Positions 15,962 to 25,114 of a stretch of 64,000 nucleotides of DNA are shown here, piece by piece. The notes under the pieces are model-generated. The model did no database searches and had not been told where the DNA came from. It was given only the letters and a program-made list of their open reading frames with translations. The stretch's first letter is position 1, and each line of letters begins with the position of its first letter. Both the position numbers and the translations under genes were made by a program. Source of the stretch: Chryseobacterium sp. FP211-J200 (GTDB lineage Bacteria; Bacteroidota; Bacteroidia; Flavobacteriales; Weeksellaceae); the NCBI RefSeq assembly GCF_001643375.1, contig NZ_LSHB01000011.1, positions 62,001 to 126,000 on the forward strand, written 5' to 3'.

Positions 15962-17722
15962 TTATTTATTATAAATCAAATTGATTTTGTCCGCATATTT
16001 TTCAAGCACGATATTTCGTTTGATTTTCAAGGTTGGTGTGATCTCGCCACTTTGAATTTCAAAATCTGCAGGCATCAGGATAAATTTCTTAATTTTCTCG
16101 AAGCCAGAAAGATCAGTTTGGATGTCATCTATCAGTTTTTGATAGAAAGCCTGAACCTTTTCATTTTCTACTACTTCTTTCCAGTTTGTGAAATCAACAT
16201 CTAAAGATTTTAACTTCTCTTCAAGCGTTTCAAAATTTGGAACGATCAAAGCAGAAACAAAAGGTTTGTCATCCGCAATCAATAGAATTTGATTAATGTA
16301 ACTGTTGTTAGAAAACATATTCTCAATTGGTTGCGGCGCAATATATTTCCCGTTGGAAGTTTTCATTAAATCTTTAATTCTATCTGTAATTGTCAGATTT
16401 CCTTCATTATCTAAAACGCCAGCATCGCCAGTTTTCATCCAACCGTCTTCTGTTAAAATCTTTGCTGTCTCTTCTGGATTTTTGTAGTAACCTTTCATGA
16501 TGCCATTTCCTTTCACAAGAATTTCGTCATTCTCTCCTATTTTGATTTGAGAATCGCCAATGAGTTTTCCGGCCGTTCCGTATTTGTAGTTTGTAAAAGG
16601 AAAAGCGGTGATTGTTGCAGTCGTTTCCGTCATTCCATAACCGACAGTAATATGAATTCCCATTGCATCGAAAAACTGCGTCACTTCAGAAGAAATCGAT
16701 GCGCCGCCGCAAGGCATAAACCAAAGTCTGCCACCTAGTTTTGTTTTGATTTTATTGAAAACCAAAGCGTTCGCAATCTTATATTTTTGATTTAATAAAA
16801 AAGGAACTTTCTGCTGATCTCTTTTTCTTTCTGAGACTTGAGTTCCAGTTTCAATCGCCCAATTAAATATTTTCTTCTTGGTTGGAGACGCTGTCACAAG
16901 CATTTCATTAATGCCTGCATAAATCTTTTGATAAAACCTTGGCACCGAACACATCGTAGTAGGTTTCACTTCCTGAAGAGCATTTGCAATCAATTTTGGA
17001 TTTTCGAGGAAACTGACTTTGGCCCCTCTGGAAAGACAGAATAATGTCCAGCATCTTTCGAAAACGTGGCTGAGTGGCAAAAATGCCAACGATTGCTCCT
17101 TCTCAAAATCTTTAAAATCAAAAAAATCAACGTGGGCATCAAATGCTTTCTGAAAATTGCCGTGCGTCAGCATCACGCCTTTCGGAATTCCCGATGTTCC
17201 AGAAGTGTAGATGATGGTTGCCAAATCTTCATCTGACCTCTCAACAACTTTAAATTTGTCAGAGGTTTTCTCAATAAAATCTGACAGAAACAAAGAATTT
17301 TCATTTAAATTAAAATTCTTTTTTGCAGCGATAATCAATTCAACACCAGAGGTTTTCGCCAATAATTGATAACAAGTTTCGTATTGCTCCTTGTCTCCCG
17401 TTAAAATAATTTTCGGCTCAGCGTGATTGATAATGTATTCAACTTGGTCGGAACCATTTGTGGAATAAATTGGAACTGTAACCGCACCAATTGCCAATGT
17501 CGCCACATCCATAATGATCCATTCCGGAGAATTGTCGGCATAGATCGCGACTCTTTCATTTTCTTTGACACCAGCTTCTACAAGCGCATTGGCCGTTTTG
17601 AAGACCATTTGCTGAAATTTCAGGCACGTGAGTTCCTTCCATTCATTATCTTTTTTAAATCCTACAGAGGCTTTCTGTGGAAATCGTTTGGTGTTCTTGG
17701 TCAGAAATTCCGTAATGTTCAT
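15962..17722 (-). CDS. Long-chain fatty acid-CoA ligase (AMP-binding)
   Basis: Activates fatty acids via an acyl-AMP intermediate to acyl-CoA. The 586 residues fit the ANL superfamily: P-loop TIIYTSGTSGIPKGVML (about 168-184), GYGMTETTATIT (about 358-370), motif DGWMKTGDAG (about 427) and DRIKDLMKTSNGKYIAPQPIEN (about 446-467) with the hinge. A C-terminal catalytic Lys is present in TPTLKIKRN. The start codon shares one base with the stop of the upstream SDR gene (TAATG), implying translational coupling. It is one of three such ligases here; see 53283 and 55147. Confidence 0.92.
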   Translation of the reverse strand: MNITEFLTKNTKRFPQKASVGFKKDNEWKELTCLKFQQMVFKTANALVEAGVKENERVAIYADNSPEWIIMDVATLAIGAVTVPIYSTNGSDQVEYIINHAEPKIILTGDKEQYETCYQLLAKTSGVELIIAAKKNFNLNENSLFLSDFIEKTSDKFKVVERSDEDLATIIYTSGTSGIPKGVMLTHGNFQKAFDAHVDFFDFKDFEKEQSLAFLPLSHVFERCWTLFCLSRGAKVSFLENPKLIANALQEVKPTTMCSVPRFYQKIYAGINEMLVTASPTKKKIFNWAIETGTQVSERKRDQQKVPFLLNQKYKIANALVFNKIKTKLGGRLWFMPCGGASISSEVTQFFDAMGIHITVGYGMTETTATITAFPFTNYKYGTAGKLIGDSQIKIGENDEILVKGNGIMKGYYKNPEETAKILTEDGWMKTGDAGVLDNEGNLTITDRIKDLMKTSNGKYIAPQPIENMFSNNSYINQILLIADDKPFVSALIVPNFETLEEKLKSLDVDFTNWKEVVENEKVQAFYQKLIDDIQTDLSGFEKIKKFILMPADFEIQSGEITPTLKIKRNIVLEKYADKINLIYNK

Positions 17723-18732
17723 TAATTGGATTTTGATATGCTTGCAACATAATTTTTTAAGTGGAAATCTACGCTTTCATCTATCGGAATGAAAGTATAA
17801 TTCAAGGTATCACGAATTTTCTTATTGGTGATCTTCGAATCGGATTTGATAGTTTCAACGTTTGTTCTGTTTCCTAATTTGAGAATTGGAATGAACCAAC
17901 CAAAAACAACGGAGAAAAACGGCAGAATATCTAAGATTGAATTTGATATTAATTTTGCTGGTTTTTTCCCAAAAGTCTTTCTGACTTTATCAGCAATATG
18001 CTTGTATTTTACGACTTCCGAAGTCAAGATAAAGCGTTGTCCGAAAATCGATTTCTCCATTAATTCAACAGCAATTTTCGCAACATCTCTCACGTCTACA
18101 TAAGCTGTAGATCCGGAAAAAGTAAACCCATTTGACATTTCCTTGAACAGTTTTCCGCTGCTGTGATTCCAGTTTCCGGAACCGATAATTAGGCCAGGAT
18201 TGATGATAATCGTATTCAAACCTTCGGCAGAAGCTCTCCAGACTTCCATCTCGGAAAGATATTTGGAGATCGCATAATTGGAATGATCCAGTTTCTCATT
18301 GAAATCTGAATTTTCATCCATTTCACCTTTATCATTTAGACCGTCAAGCACTGCGATAGAACTTACGAAAAGAAATTTTTTAATTTTAGTTGGATCGATT
18401 GCAAAGAGTAATTTTTCTGTGGCTTCAGAATTATTTTTGTACAATTCTTTTTCCGCACTTGGATTGAAACTGACTTTTGCTGCACAATGATAGACTTCCT
18501 CAACACCTTGCAAAGCAAATTCTAAAGAATCCGAATCATCAAAATCGATATTGACCCACTCTATTTGGTCGAAATAAAAATCTGGTTGGTCTGTGTAAAA
18601 TTGATAGGATTCTTTAACTTCCTGTATGTTGCTGGATCTGCGTTTTGTTGCACGAACTTTTTTTCCTTTTTTAAGAAGTTCTAAAGCGATCACCCGTCCT
18701 AAAATCCCTGTTGCTCCTGTGATCAATATCAT
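17722..18732 (-). CDS. NAD-dependent epimerase/dehydratase family protein (extended SDR)
   Basis: A 336-residue extended short-chain dehydrogenase. The Rossmann motif is MILITGATGILGRVIA (GxTGxxG), with YHCAAKVSF, the catalytic SSIAVL region and YAISKYLSE (YxxxK, about 152-156). Its make-up resembles 3-beta-hydroxysteroid dehydrogenase/dihydroflavonol reductase-like members. The C-terminal part has a hydrophobic stretch, so membrane association is possible. It overlaps its neighbours on both sides (4 bp upstream, 1 bp downstream), so it works in a three-gene operon with a fatty acyl-CoA ligase; a lipid-related substrate is likely but not shown. Confidence 0.85.
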   Translation of the reverse strand: MILITGATGILGRVIALELLKKGKKVRATKRRSSNIQEVKESYQFYTDQPDFYFDQIEWVNIDFDDSDSLEFALQGVEEVYHCAAKVSFNPSAEKELYKNNSEATEKLLFAIDPTKIKKFLFVSSIAVLDGLNDKGEMDENSDFNEKLDHSNYAISKYLSEMEVWRASAEGLNTIIINPGLIIGSGNWNHSSGKLFKEMSNGFTFSGSTAYVDVRDVAKIAVELMEKSIFGQRFILTSEVVKYKHIADKVRKTFGKKPAKLISNSILDILPFFSVVFGWFIPILKLGNRTNVETIKSDSKITNKKIRDTLNYTFIPIDESVDFHLKNYVASISKSN

Positions 18733-18983
18733 TCTTCGATAGATTTTTCAGGTTCGATATCAGTTGCATTCCTCAAAAGTTGAATGATAAAATAAGAATT
18801 GATGATGCAGTAAGCTGCTATGATTGCCACAAAATACCAGAAACTTTTGCCCTCTAAAAGATAATCTCCTGCTCCTGAAAATGAATCTCTGAGAACAAAA
18901 AATAAAAGTCCTATCAAAAAGAGATTGATAAGAACCGAAAAAAACAAAATGACCTTGTAAATAGTCTCCTGGTATTTTTTCAT
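18729..18983 (-). CDS. Small membrane protein, first gene of the SDR/acyl-CoA ligase operon
   Basis: 84 residues with two strong transmembrane segments (about 10-32 and 48-70), a basic N-terminus and an acidic tail (EPEKSIEE). Its stop overlaps the SDR start by 4 bp, which supports real expression. I recognise no family. The 71-bp gap before it, back to the hydrolase at 19055, contains no visible terminator. Confidence 0.75.
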   Translation of the reverse strand: MKKYQETIYKVILFFSVLINLFLIGLLFFVLRDSFSGAGDYLLEGKSFWYFVAIIAAYCIINSYFIIQLLRNATDIEPEKSIEE

Positions 18984-19054
18984 TAAAGATTTTTACAAAG
19001 ATAATTCAATTCTATAAAAAATCTCTTATCCTGATATTGAAATCTATCAGGAAA

Positions 19055-19996
19055 TTAATGTGTGTTTTGCTTCATAAACTCTAATGTTCTTTTCAGCATC
19101 AATTGATGTCCAGCTTCTTCATTCAGACCGTGATTTGCCTTATCGATGGGAATTAGTTCATTTTTTACATTATTGTCGTCTAGTTTTTTCTTTAGAATTT
19201 CGGATTGCGAAAAGGGAACTATTCTGTCCTTGTTACCGTGGATCATCAAAGTCGGAACCGAGTTTTGATCAATATAAGTGACTGGAGAATAAACTTTAAG
19301 GCCAGCAATCGCTTCCTGTTTTTGTTCTTTGATATCTTTCGTTGTGAAACCACGGATCATATCATTGCGCATTTTATAAATTTTCGGAAAAATGAGTTTG
19401 AAAATGAAAATTTTAAAGCCAGCCTCTTCGGTTCTTAAAAGCTTGTTCAAATCTGATGGACCAAAATAGTCGATCACGTAATTGACCTTCGAAGAATAAT
19501 TTGGAAAACTACTGTTCGCGGAAAACTGTTCATCATTGGAATACGCGGCAACCATTCCAATCTGTGCACCTGCAGAAGCGCCCCAGATTCCTATATTTTT
19601 CTCATCAAAATTATATTTGTCAGCGTTTGCCCGGATCCATCTCACCGCTTCTTTGGAATCTTCCACTGGTTTTGGGAAGTTGGTATTTTTGTCCAGCAAC
19701 GTGTAATTGACGCTGACTACGGCGTAACCATTTTGAACAAATTTCAGAATGAAATCATTCATATAAAACTTTTCAGGAAAGGCTTTGTCACCTCCGATCC
19801 ATCCGCCACCGTGAAGAAAAATGAGAACCGGGAATTTTTTATTGGATTGTTCTGGAAGATAGATATCGAGTTTGTGGTCGATGGAATCCGAAGTTTTGTA
19901 GGTCACATCGGGAATTTTCGAAACTTCGGAAATGGTATTCTGAGATTTGAAAAACGTTAAACACAGGATCATGATGATCGATAACTTCCATTTCAT
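19055..19996 (-). CDS. Secreted alpha/beta hydrolase (esterase/lipase-like)
   Basis: A 313-residue exported hydrolase. A signal peptide lies in the first 18-20 residues. The fold signature is complete: oxyanion motif FLHGGGWIGGD (about 61-71), nucleophile elbow WGASAGAQ (Ser about 146), acid Asp in MIHGNKDRIVP and the catalytic His in DKANHGL near the C-terminus. HGGGW places it with BD-FAE/HSL-type carboxylesterases, which act on acyl or feruloyl esters. Substrate unknown. An inverted repeat (20007-20058) sits directly before its start codon. Confidence 0.88.
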   Translation of the reverse strand: MKWKLSIIMILCLTFFKSQNTISEVSKIPDVTYKTSDSIDHKLDIYLPEQSNKKFPVLIFLHGGGWIGGDKAFPEKFYMNDFILKFVQNGYAVVSVNYTLLDKNTNFPKPVEDSKEAVRWIRANADKYNFDEKNIGIWGASAGAQIGMVAAYSNDEQFSANSSFPNYSSKVNYVIDYFGPSDLNKLLRTEEAGFKIFIFKLIFPKIYKMRNDMIRGFTTKDIKEQKQEAIAGLKVYSPVTYIDQNSVPTLMIHGNKDRIVPFSQSEILKKKLDDNNVKNELIPIDKANHGLNEEAGHQLMLKRTLEFMKQNTH

Positions 19997-20006
19997 AAAA
20001 ACAATT

Positions 20007-20058
20007 TTAATTCAGATCCGATAATACAAGGCTTGTACCATTATCAGATCTGAATTAA
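20007..20058 (-). terminator. Long hairpin between the two hydrolase genes
   Basis: 19-bp arms (20007-20025 and 20040-20058) with one mismatch and a 14-nt loop. It follows the stop of the gene at 20070 and ends 11 bp before the start codon of the hydrolase at 19996. It could terminate the first or mask the ribosome-binding site of the second. Confidence 0.55.
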
Positions 20059-20069
20059 TATGTCATTAT

Positions 20070-20846
20070 CTATGATAAAAGAAAATCTTTGACCGCTGCG
20101 TTGAAATCAACAGGATTGTTTGCCTGAACCCAATGTTCTGCGTTAGCGATCTTGATGATCTTTGAATCCGGAAATTGTTGTCTTATCAGAAGTTCGTCCT
20201 GTGGCAAAATGTAATTAGAATTGGCTCCGGCAACGAACAATGTTGGTCCTTTAAAAACACCAAATTTAATCGCATTGGAAACAAACTCCGTATATTTCTC
20301 TGCCAAAGTCTTGAGGTTGAATCTCCAAGCTAACTTTTTATCCTCCGTCCAATAAAGATTCTTCATCAAAAACTGGATCACAAATTTCTCATGAATGTAT
20401 TCACCTAAAACCTTTTCGACATCTTGTCTGGAAGTCACCGTTTCAAAATCCACGGTCTGAAGCGCTTTGATTATACCTTGATGATGCGGCGGATAAGCTT
20501 TTGGAGAAATATCGACTACGATCAATTTATTCAATTTTCCAGGGAAGTTGATTGCAAATTGCATCACCGCTTTTCCACCAAGGGAATGTCCGAGAAGGTT
20601 GGCTTTTTCAATTTTATGAAATTCCATATAATTCAGAATATCATTTGCAAGATCATCGTGCGACATCGAATCGGAATGAAAACTGCGGCCGTGATTTCGA
20701 AGGTCCATCAGATACGTTGGCATCAATTCTCCAAATTCTTTCCCGAAACTTCCCCAATTGTCCAGCATTCCGAACAATCCGTGGAATACCAAAAGTGGCG
20801 TTTCTGTTCTTTCTTCTCCGTATATTTTTGAGTGTAGGATTTCCAT
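20070..20846 (-). CDS. Alpha/beta-fold hydrolase, YbfF-like esterase
   Basis: A cytoplasmic 258-residue hydrolase with LVFHGLFGMLDNWG (HG oxyanion motif, about 22), DLRNHGRSFHS, nucleophile elbow LLGHSLGGKAVM (Ser about 87) and catalytic His in NAEHWVQANNP (about 237). The order and the NHG-S motif match the YbfF/abhydrolase-11 group, which hydrolyses short acyl-CoA or ester substrates. No signal peptide. The neighbours (pdxJ and a small membrane gene) do not suggest a pathway. Confidence 0.88.
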   Translation of the reverse strand: MEILHSKIYGEERTETPLLVFHGLFGMLDNWGSFGKEFGELMPTYLMDLRNHGRSFHSDSMSHDDLANDILNYMEFHKIEKANLLGHSLGGKAVMQFAINFPGKLNKLIVVDISPKAYPPHHQGIIKALQTVDFETVTSRQDVEKVLGEYIHEKFVIQFLMKNLYWTEDKKLAWRFNLKTLAEKYTEFVSNAIKFGVFKGPTLFVAGANSNYILPQDELLIRQQFPDSKIIKIANAEHWVQANNPVDFNAAVKDFLLS

Positions 20847-20889
20847 TATTATTTTATATTTTTTCTTTAAACAAATTATTAATCTGTTA

Positions 20890-21198
20890 CTACTTTTTGG
20901 TTTGTTTAAAAATAGATTTGAATAGAGACGAAACTGAAATCAGAAAAAGAAATGTTAAAACAAACATCACAGCCTGAATTATCAAAACTGGTAAAAGAGA
21001 ATCGACCTCTGCATACCTGTAACCAAAACTTATTATCGTTACAGGAAATGTAATTATCAAAACACTTAAAGACCAATCTCCGTAAAACCAATCTTTAGGA
21101 TAAACAGAACAAACTGCCAGAGTTCCGATTCCAACGTAAAAAGCTGAAATAATCAATGCTATTCTTCTCGATTTTAAGAAAAATTTAAACCATTTCAT
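20890..21198 (-). CDS. Small membrane protein
   Basis: 102 residues with three hydrophobic segments (about 13-34, 44-60, 70-92) and basic ends (KWFKFFLKSRR at the start, KSIFKQTKK at the end). Its start is only 5 bp from the end of pdxJ, so it is probably cotranscribed with it. I recognise no family. Confidence 0.65.
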   Translation of the reverse strand: MKWFKFFLKSRRIALIISAFYVGIGTLAVCSVYPKDWFYGDWSLSVLIITFPVTIISFGYRYAEVDSLLPVLIIQAVMFVLTFLFLISVSSLFKSIFKQTKK

Positions 21199-21203
21199 TC
21201 ATA

Positions 21204-21923
21204 TCACCATTTCGCCAACCTTTTCAAATAAGCCTGAACCGTATTTTCCAAACCAAGGTAAAGTGCTTCAGAAATCAAAGCGTGACCGATGGAAACTTCC
21301 AAAAGATTTGGGATGTTGTCTGAGAAATATTTTAGATTGTCCAAACTCAGATCGTGGCCTGCGTTGATTCCCAAACCAAATTTCTCCGCTTCTATTGCTG
21401 TGTCAACATATGATTTGATAGCTTGTTCTTTATCTTTAGGATAATTGGTTGCGTAAGCTTCTGTGTAAAGTTCGATCCGGTCTGTTCCTGTTTCGGCAGC
21501 AAATTTTAACATTCCTGGATTTGGGTCAAGAAAAATAGACGTTCTGATTCCAGCATATTTGAATTCGGAAATGACGGATTTTAGGAAATCAAGGTTCTTT
21601 TCGCAATCCCAGCCAGCGTTGGAAGTAATTGCATTATCTGCATCTGGAACCAAAGTCACTTGCTCAGGCTTAACTTCCAAAACCATATCGATGAAAGGTC
21701 TGTGCGGATTTCCTTCGATATTGAATTCGGTTTTCACTAGAGGTTTCAGGTCGTAAACATCTTTTCTGGTGATATGCCGTTCGTCCGGTCTCGGATGGAT
21801 TGTTATTCCCTGCGCTCCAAATCTTTCCAAATCGACAGCCACTTGCGTTACACTTGGAACATCGCCTCCTCTTGCATTTCTAAGCGTTGCAATTTTATTG
21901 ATGTTGACACTTAATTTTGTCAT
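21204..21923 (-). CDS. pdxJ: Pyridoxine 5'-phosphate synthase
   Basis: Condenses 3-amino-2-oxopropyl phosphate with deoxyxylulose 5-phosphate, the last step of DXP-dependent vitamin B6 synthesis. At 239 residues it is normal length for this TIM-barrel enzyme. Diagnostic stretches: [17 protein letters not shown] (about 4-20), [13 protein letters not shown] (catalytic His region, about 39-51), [15 protein letters not shown], and [13 protein letters not shown] near the C-terminus. It forms an apparent unit with the small membrane gene. PdxJ product supplies the cofactor of GcvP and the aminotransferase in this window. Confidence 0.96.
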   Translation of the reverse strand: MTKLSVNINKIATLRNARGGDVPSVTQVAVDLERFGAQGITIHPRPDERHITRKDVYDLKPLVKTEFNIEGNPHRPFIDMVLEVKPEQVTLVPDADNAITSNAGWDCEKNLDFLKSVISEFKYAGIRTSIFLDPNPGMLKFAAETGTDRIELYTEAYATNYPKDKEQAIKSYVDTAIEAEKFGLGINAGHDLSLDNLKYFSDNIPNLLEVSIGHALISEALYLGLENTVQAYLKRLAKW

Positions 21924-21960
21924 GACTTTTTATAATTGATAAATGATAATTGATAATTGA

Positions 21961-23217
21961 TTAAGCTTTCTGAACAACGTCGAGCTCAAATTCTTTCGCT
22001 GCTGATAAAAGATGGTCAAAAATATCGGACTGAATATTTTCATATTTTTCTGTGTCAGCTTCTGTTGCGAAACAATAGATTTCCAAAGGCAAACCTTCCG
22101 GCATACTTTGAAGTTGCCTCACAAGAATGATCTCTTTCTGATCGATCTGATCATTGTTATTAAGATAATTCTGAACATATTTTCGGAAAACTCCAATGTT
22201 TGTCAACTGAGTTCCGTTGATGATCTCGTCTGGATTTTCAATAGAATTTTTCTCGTCCTCGATTTCTTTTTCTTTCAACCCAAGGTAGGTTTTTATGAGA
22301 TTAATTTTCTTCAAACGTTCCATCAAATCATCGTCTACGAACTTCAGAGATTTCATATTGAACATGATGGATTTTTTGATCCGTCTCGTATTTCCGTCCG
22401 AAATCACTTGGTAATTTTTGATTTCTGTCGTCAAAAGATCATAAGTTGGAATGGTAGAGATTGTCTTATCAAAATTCTTGATCTTGGTTGTCAAAAGACT
22501 TATATCTTCAATATTTCCCTCCAATGAATATTTTGGAATAGAAACCCAGTCTCCTACTTTGATATTCTTGGAAGTGGCTACGTGAATTCCGGTTACAAAT
22601 CCCAAGATAAGATCCCTAAAAATCAAAACCATAACCGCAGTTATGGCTCCCAGACTTCCAATGATGGTTGTACTATTGATCCCGAAAACAACACAAATTC
22701 CAATGACGGAGAAAATAAAAATCCCAATGGTTTTTACAGTCTCCGAAACAGTTCTTATAGCAAAATTCTTGTAATAATCTTTTTTGATTAAACTATAATA
22801 TTCTAAAGCTTTAAGAGAGCGGAAAGCCATTCCTGCAATCACGAGAACTATAGCAAAATTGATCATTCTCTCCGAAAAGATCGTCGTTTTGGTCAGATGA
22901 CCAAGAAAAATGGAAGTCTGTATAGATCCGGCAATCAATAGAGAAAAAAAGTGCGAAAGGGAATTTGTTATCCTTGATTGATAAATAGATTTCATCACAG
23001 GATATTTGTCCTCATTCCCAAAAAACTTGAAAACAGAATTGATTACAATCTTGAAAATGAAATCAAAAAGTAAATAGACGAGAAAGATTAAAAGAATTTT
23101 TGCACCAATCTGAACAAAAAGATTCAGACCGTCAGGAAAATATTCTGCAATATATTTATACAGAAACTCGGTTGCATCTTGTATTAAATCCTTGGTATCT
23201 TGTAATTGGTCATTCAT
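21961..23217 (-). CDS. Mechanosensitive ion channel (MscS family, YbdG-like)
   Basis: A 418-residue inner-membrane protein that should open on membrane tension during osmotic downshock. There are about five hydrophobic segments in the first 200 residues. The pore-lining region is IGSLGAITAVMVLIFRDLILGFVTGI, followed by the cytosolic MscS beta-domain KVGDWVSIPKYSLEGNIEDISLLTTKIKNFD. The long C-terminal domain, including LKEKEIEDEKNS, and the IPTYDLLT motif point to the YbdG/miniconductance type over classic MscS. AT-rich simple repeats separate it from pdxJ (37 bp). Confidence 0.88.
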   Translation of the reverse strand: MNDQLQDTKDLIQDATEFLYKYIAEYFPDGLNLFVQIGAKILLIFLVYLLFDFIFKIVINSVFKFFGNEDKYPVMKSIYQSRITNSLSHFFSLLIAGSIQTSIFLGHLTKTTIFSERMINFAIVLVIAGMAFRSLKALEYYSLIKKDYYKNFAIRTVSETVKTIGIFIFSVIGICVVFGINSTTIIGSLGAITAVMVLIFRDLILGFVTGIHVATSKNIKVGDWVSIPKYSLEGNIEDISLLTTKIKNFDKTISTIPTYDLLTTEIKNYQVISDGNTRRIKKSIMFNMKSLKFVDDDLMERLKKINLIKTYLGLKEKEIEDEKNSIENPDEIINGTQLTNIGVFRKYVQNYLNNNDQIDQKEIILVRQLQSMPEGLPLEIYCFATEADTEKYENIQSDIFDHLLSAAKEFELDVVQKA

Positions 23218-23313
23218 TGGTACAAAATTAGTAAATGAATTTTAAATTAAATTAATAAAGTTTTAGATAAGGCTTTCCGAGTTAAAATTTGTATTTTTAA
23301 TAAAATTATAAAA

Positions 23314-23802
23314 TTGGATCCAACATTAATCAACATTGTTTCTCTAGTACTCCTTTTCATAGGGCTCTTAGGAACATTTCTTCCCGTTTTACCGGGACTA
23401 TTACTAAGTCTTTGTGGACTTTTGATCTTCAAATTCGGTACAGAGAACGACATGCCGATGATTTACGTTTGGATATTTGTTTTGTTGACAATCATTTCCA
23501 CCGTTTTGAATTACGTGATTCCTGCAAAAACCAACAAAAAATACGGCGGAACGCGTTACGGGAGTATTGGTTCTTTTGTAGGAACGATCGTTGGATTAAT
23601 CTTCATCCCTATACCATTTGGATTTTTGATCGGAATGCTGTTGGGTGTCTTCCTCGGCGAATTACTCCATGACGTCAGTGACACGAAAAAAGCACTCAAC
23701 TCAATGAAAGGTGCTTTTATCGGATTTATATATGGGACAGGATTCAACTTGATGGTTGGGTTGGCCATGTTTTTGGTGGTTGGTTACTATATCTTCTTTT
23801 AA
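23314..23802 (+). CDS. DUF456 membrane protein
   Basis: 162 residues, almost entirely transmembrane, with glycine-rich hairpins (LLGTFLPVLPGLLLSLCG, GSFVGTIVGLIFIPIPFGFLIG, GAFIGFIYG) typical of DUF456. Function unknown. The start is a TTG at 23314; no ATG precedes the first conserved segment, and the frame is fully open from there. It is divergent from the MscS-like gene across a 96-bp spacer. Confidence 0.85.
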   Translation: MDPTLINIVSLVLLFIGLLGTFLPVLPGLLLSLCGLLIFKFGTENDMPMIYVWIFVLLTIISTVLNYVIPAKTNKKYGGTRYGSIGSFVGTIVGLIFIPIPFGFLIGMLLGVFLGELLHDVSDTKKALNSMKGAFIGFIYGTGFNLMVGLAMFLVVGYYIFF

Positions 23803-23812
23803 AAATATAAAA

Positions 23813-24235
23813 ATGATGAATATCAAAACCATTTTCTGCATTCCTCTCCTATTATTAATGAGCAACTGCAAAACGCAAACTTCTTCTAAAACCGAAACTT
23901 CAACCGTAACCAACAATATCGTCACAATTGGTTTGGATAAACAAGTCAAAATCCCCAATTCCAAAGTCAGTCTCCAATTCAAAGAAGTTGTCGAAGAAAG
24001 TCGCTGTCCTGTTGACGTCACTTGTGTCTGGGAAGGCATTGCCATTGTAAACGTTGAAGCAACATCTGGAAGTGAAAAAATGGACTTTAAAGTAGCAACA
24101 CGAGATTTCCTTCCGAAGAATGTGACCAAAACTTTCAGTTTTTCTGGTTACAAATTTACTTTAACAGAGCTGAAACCCCAACCCGGAGCAAAAGAAGAAC
24201 CAGCCACTGTAAGTTTTAAATTCGAAAAAGAATAA
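23813..24235 (+). CDS. Small lipoprotein
   Basis: From the ATG at 23813 (or 23816) the product is about 140 residues with a lipoprotein signal peptide ending LMSNC (Cys 19). The mature part is predicted beta-rich: VTIGLDKQVKIPNSKVSLQFKEV, a conserved-looking ESRCPVDVTCVWEGIAIV with two Cys that could form a disulphide, and YKFTLTELKPQP. The CPxDxxCVWEG pattern is seen in uncharacterised Bacteroidota lipoproteins. The frame extends upstream into DUF456 but those residues do not look genuine. It is probably cotranscribed with the DUF456 gene. Confidence 0.8.
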   Translation: MMNIKTIFCIPLLLLMSNCKTQTSSKTETSTVTNNIVTIGLDKQVKIPNSKVSLQFKEVVEESRCPVDVTCVWEGIAIVNVEATSGSEKMDFKVATRDFLPKNVTKTFSFSGYKFTLTELKPQPGAKEEPATVSFKFEKE

Positions 24236-24314
24236 CTAATTATCAAACATAAAATATAACGGACGAATTAAAAATCATTCATCCTTCATCATTTATAATT
24301 AATAATTAAATATT

Positions 24315-24959
24315 TCATCCCCAAACAATCGGCTCTTTTCCTTTTTCCAGAAGATAATTATTGATTTTCGAAAAAGGATGACTTCCAAAAAAACCTCTAT
24401 AAACAGAAAATGGTGAAGGATGCGCAGATTGTATAATAAAATGCTTGGTCTCGTCTATTAGCGAGGCCTTTTTTTGTGCAAATGCGCCCCAAAGTACGAA
24501 CACCACATTTTCTTTTTGATCCGAAATTTGCTTGATGATAAAATCTGTGAAAGTTTCCCAGCCGATATTTTTATGAGAATTGGGTTCGTGAGCCTGCACA
24601 GTCAAAGTCGCATTGAGAAGGAGAACGCCTTGCTTTGCCCAATCTTGCAGATCATTGCTTTTTCTTTCTACACCAATATCATCCTTCAATTCGATAAAAA
24701 TATTTTTGAGCGATGGTGGCGCCTTTACATTCTCAGAAACAGAAAAACAAAGGCCGTTGGCCTGACCATCATTATGATATGGATCTTGACCGATGATCAC
24801 AACCTCCACATCTTCAAATTCCGTAAGTTCCAAAGCACGGAAAATCTGTTTAGTTGGTGGAAAACATTTTTTGGAATTAAACTCCAATTTTACATTCTCC
24901 CAAAGATCGATAAAATAAGCACTTTCTTTAATCGGTTTCAGAACTTCGGTCCAGGTCAT
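24315..24959 (-). CDS. ung: Uracil-DNA glycosylase
   Basis: Removes uracil from DNA to start base-excision repair. At 214 residues it is normal family-1 length. Motifs: VVIIGQDPYHNDGQANGLCFSV (catalytic Asp 59), LLNATLTVQAHEPNSHKNIGW and the DNA-intercalation loop SAHPSPFSVYRGFFGSHPF with the second catalytic His. Monocistronic. Confidence 0.97.
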   Translation of the reverse strand: MTWTEVLKPIKESAYFIDLWENVKLEFNSKKCFPPTKQIFRALELTEFEDVEVVIIGQDPYHNDGQANGLCFSVSENVKAPPSLKNIFIELKDDIGVERKSNDLQDWAKQGVLLLNATLTVQAHEPNSHKNIGWETFTDFIIKQISDQKENVVFVLWGAFAQKKASLIDETKHFIIQSAHPSPFSVYRGFFGSHPFSKINNYLLEKGKEPIVWG

Positions 24960-25114
24960 AGCAAGATTTTTGACAAAATTAAATTTACAGGTCCACTAAT
25001 GCAAATTTGAAGACTTTTTCTTTGAAATAAAGTTAATTTATCACAAATATCGTTTGGCTTAATTTTATATATAATAAATTCGCAAAAAATATACTTTTGC
25101 CATCAATTTTTAGA

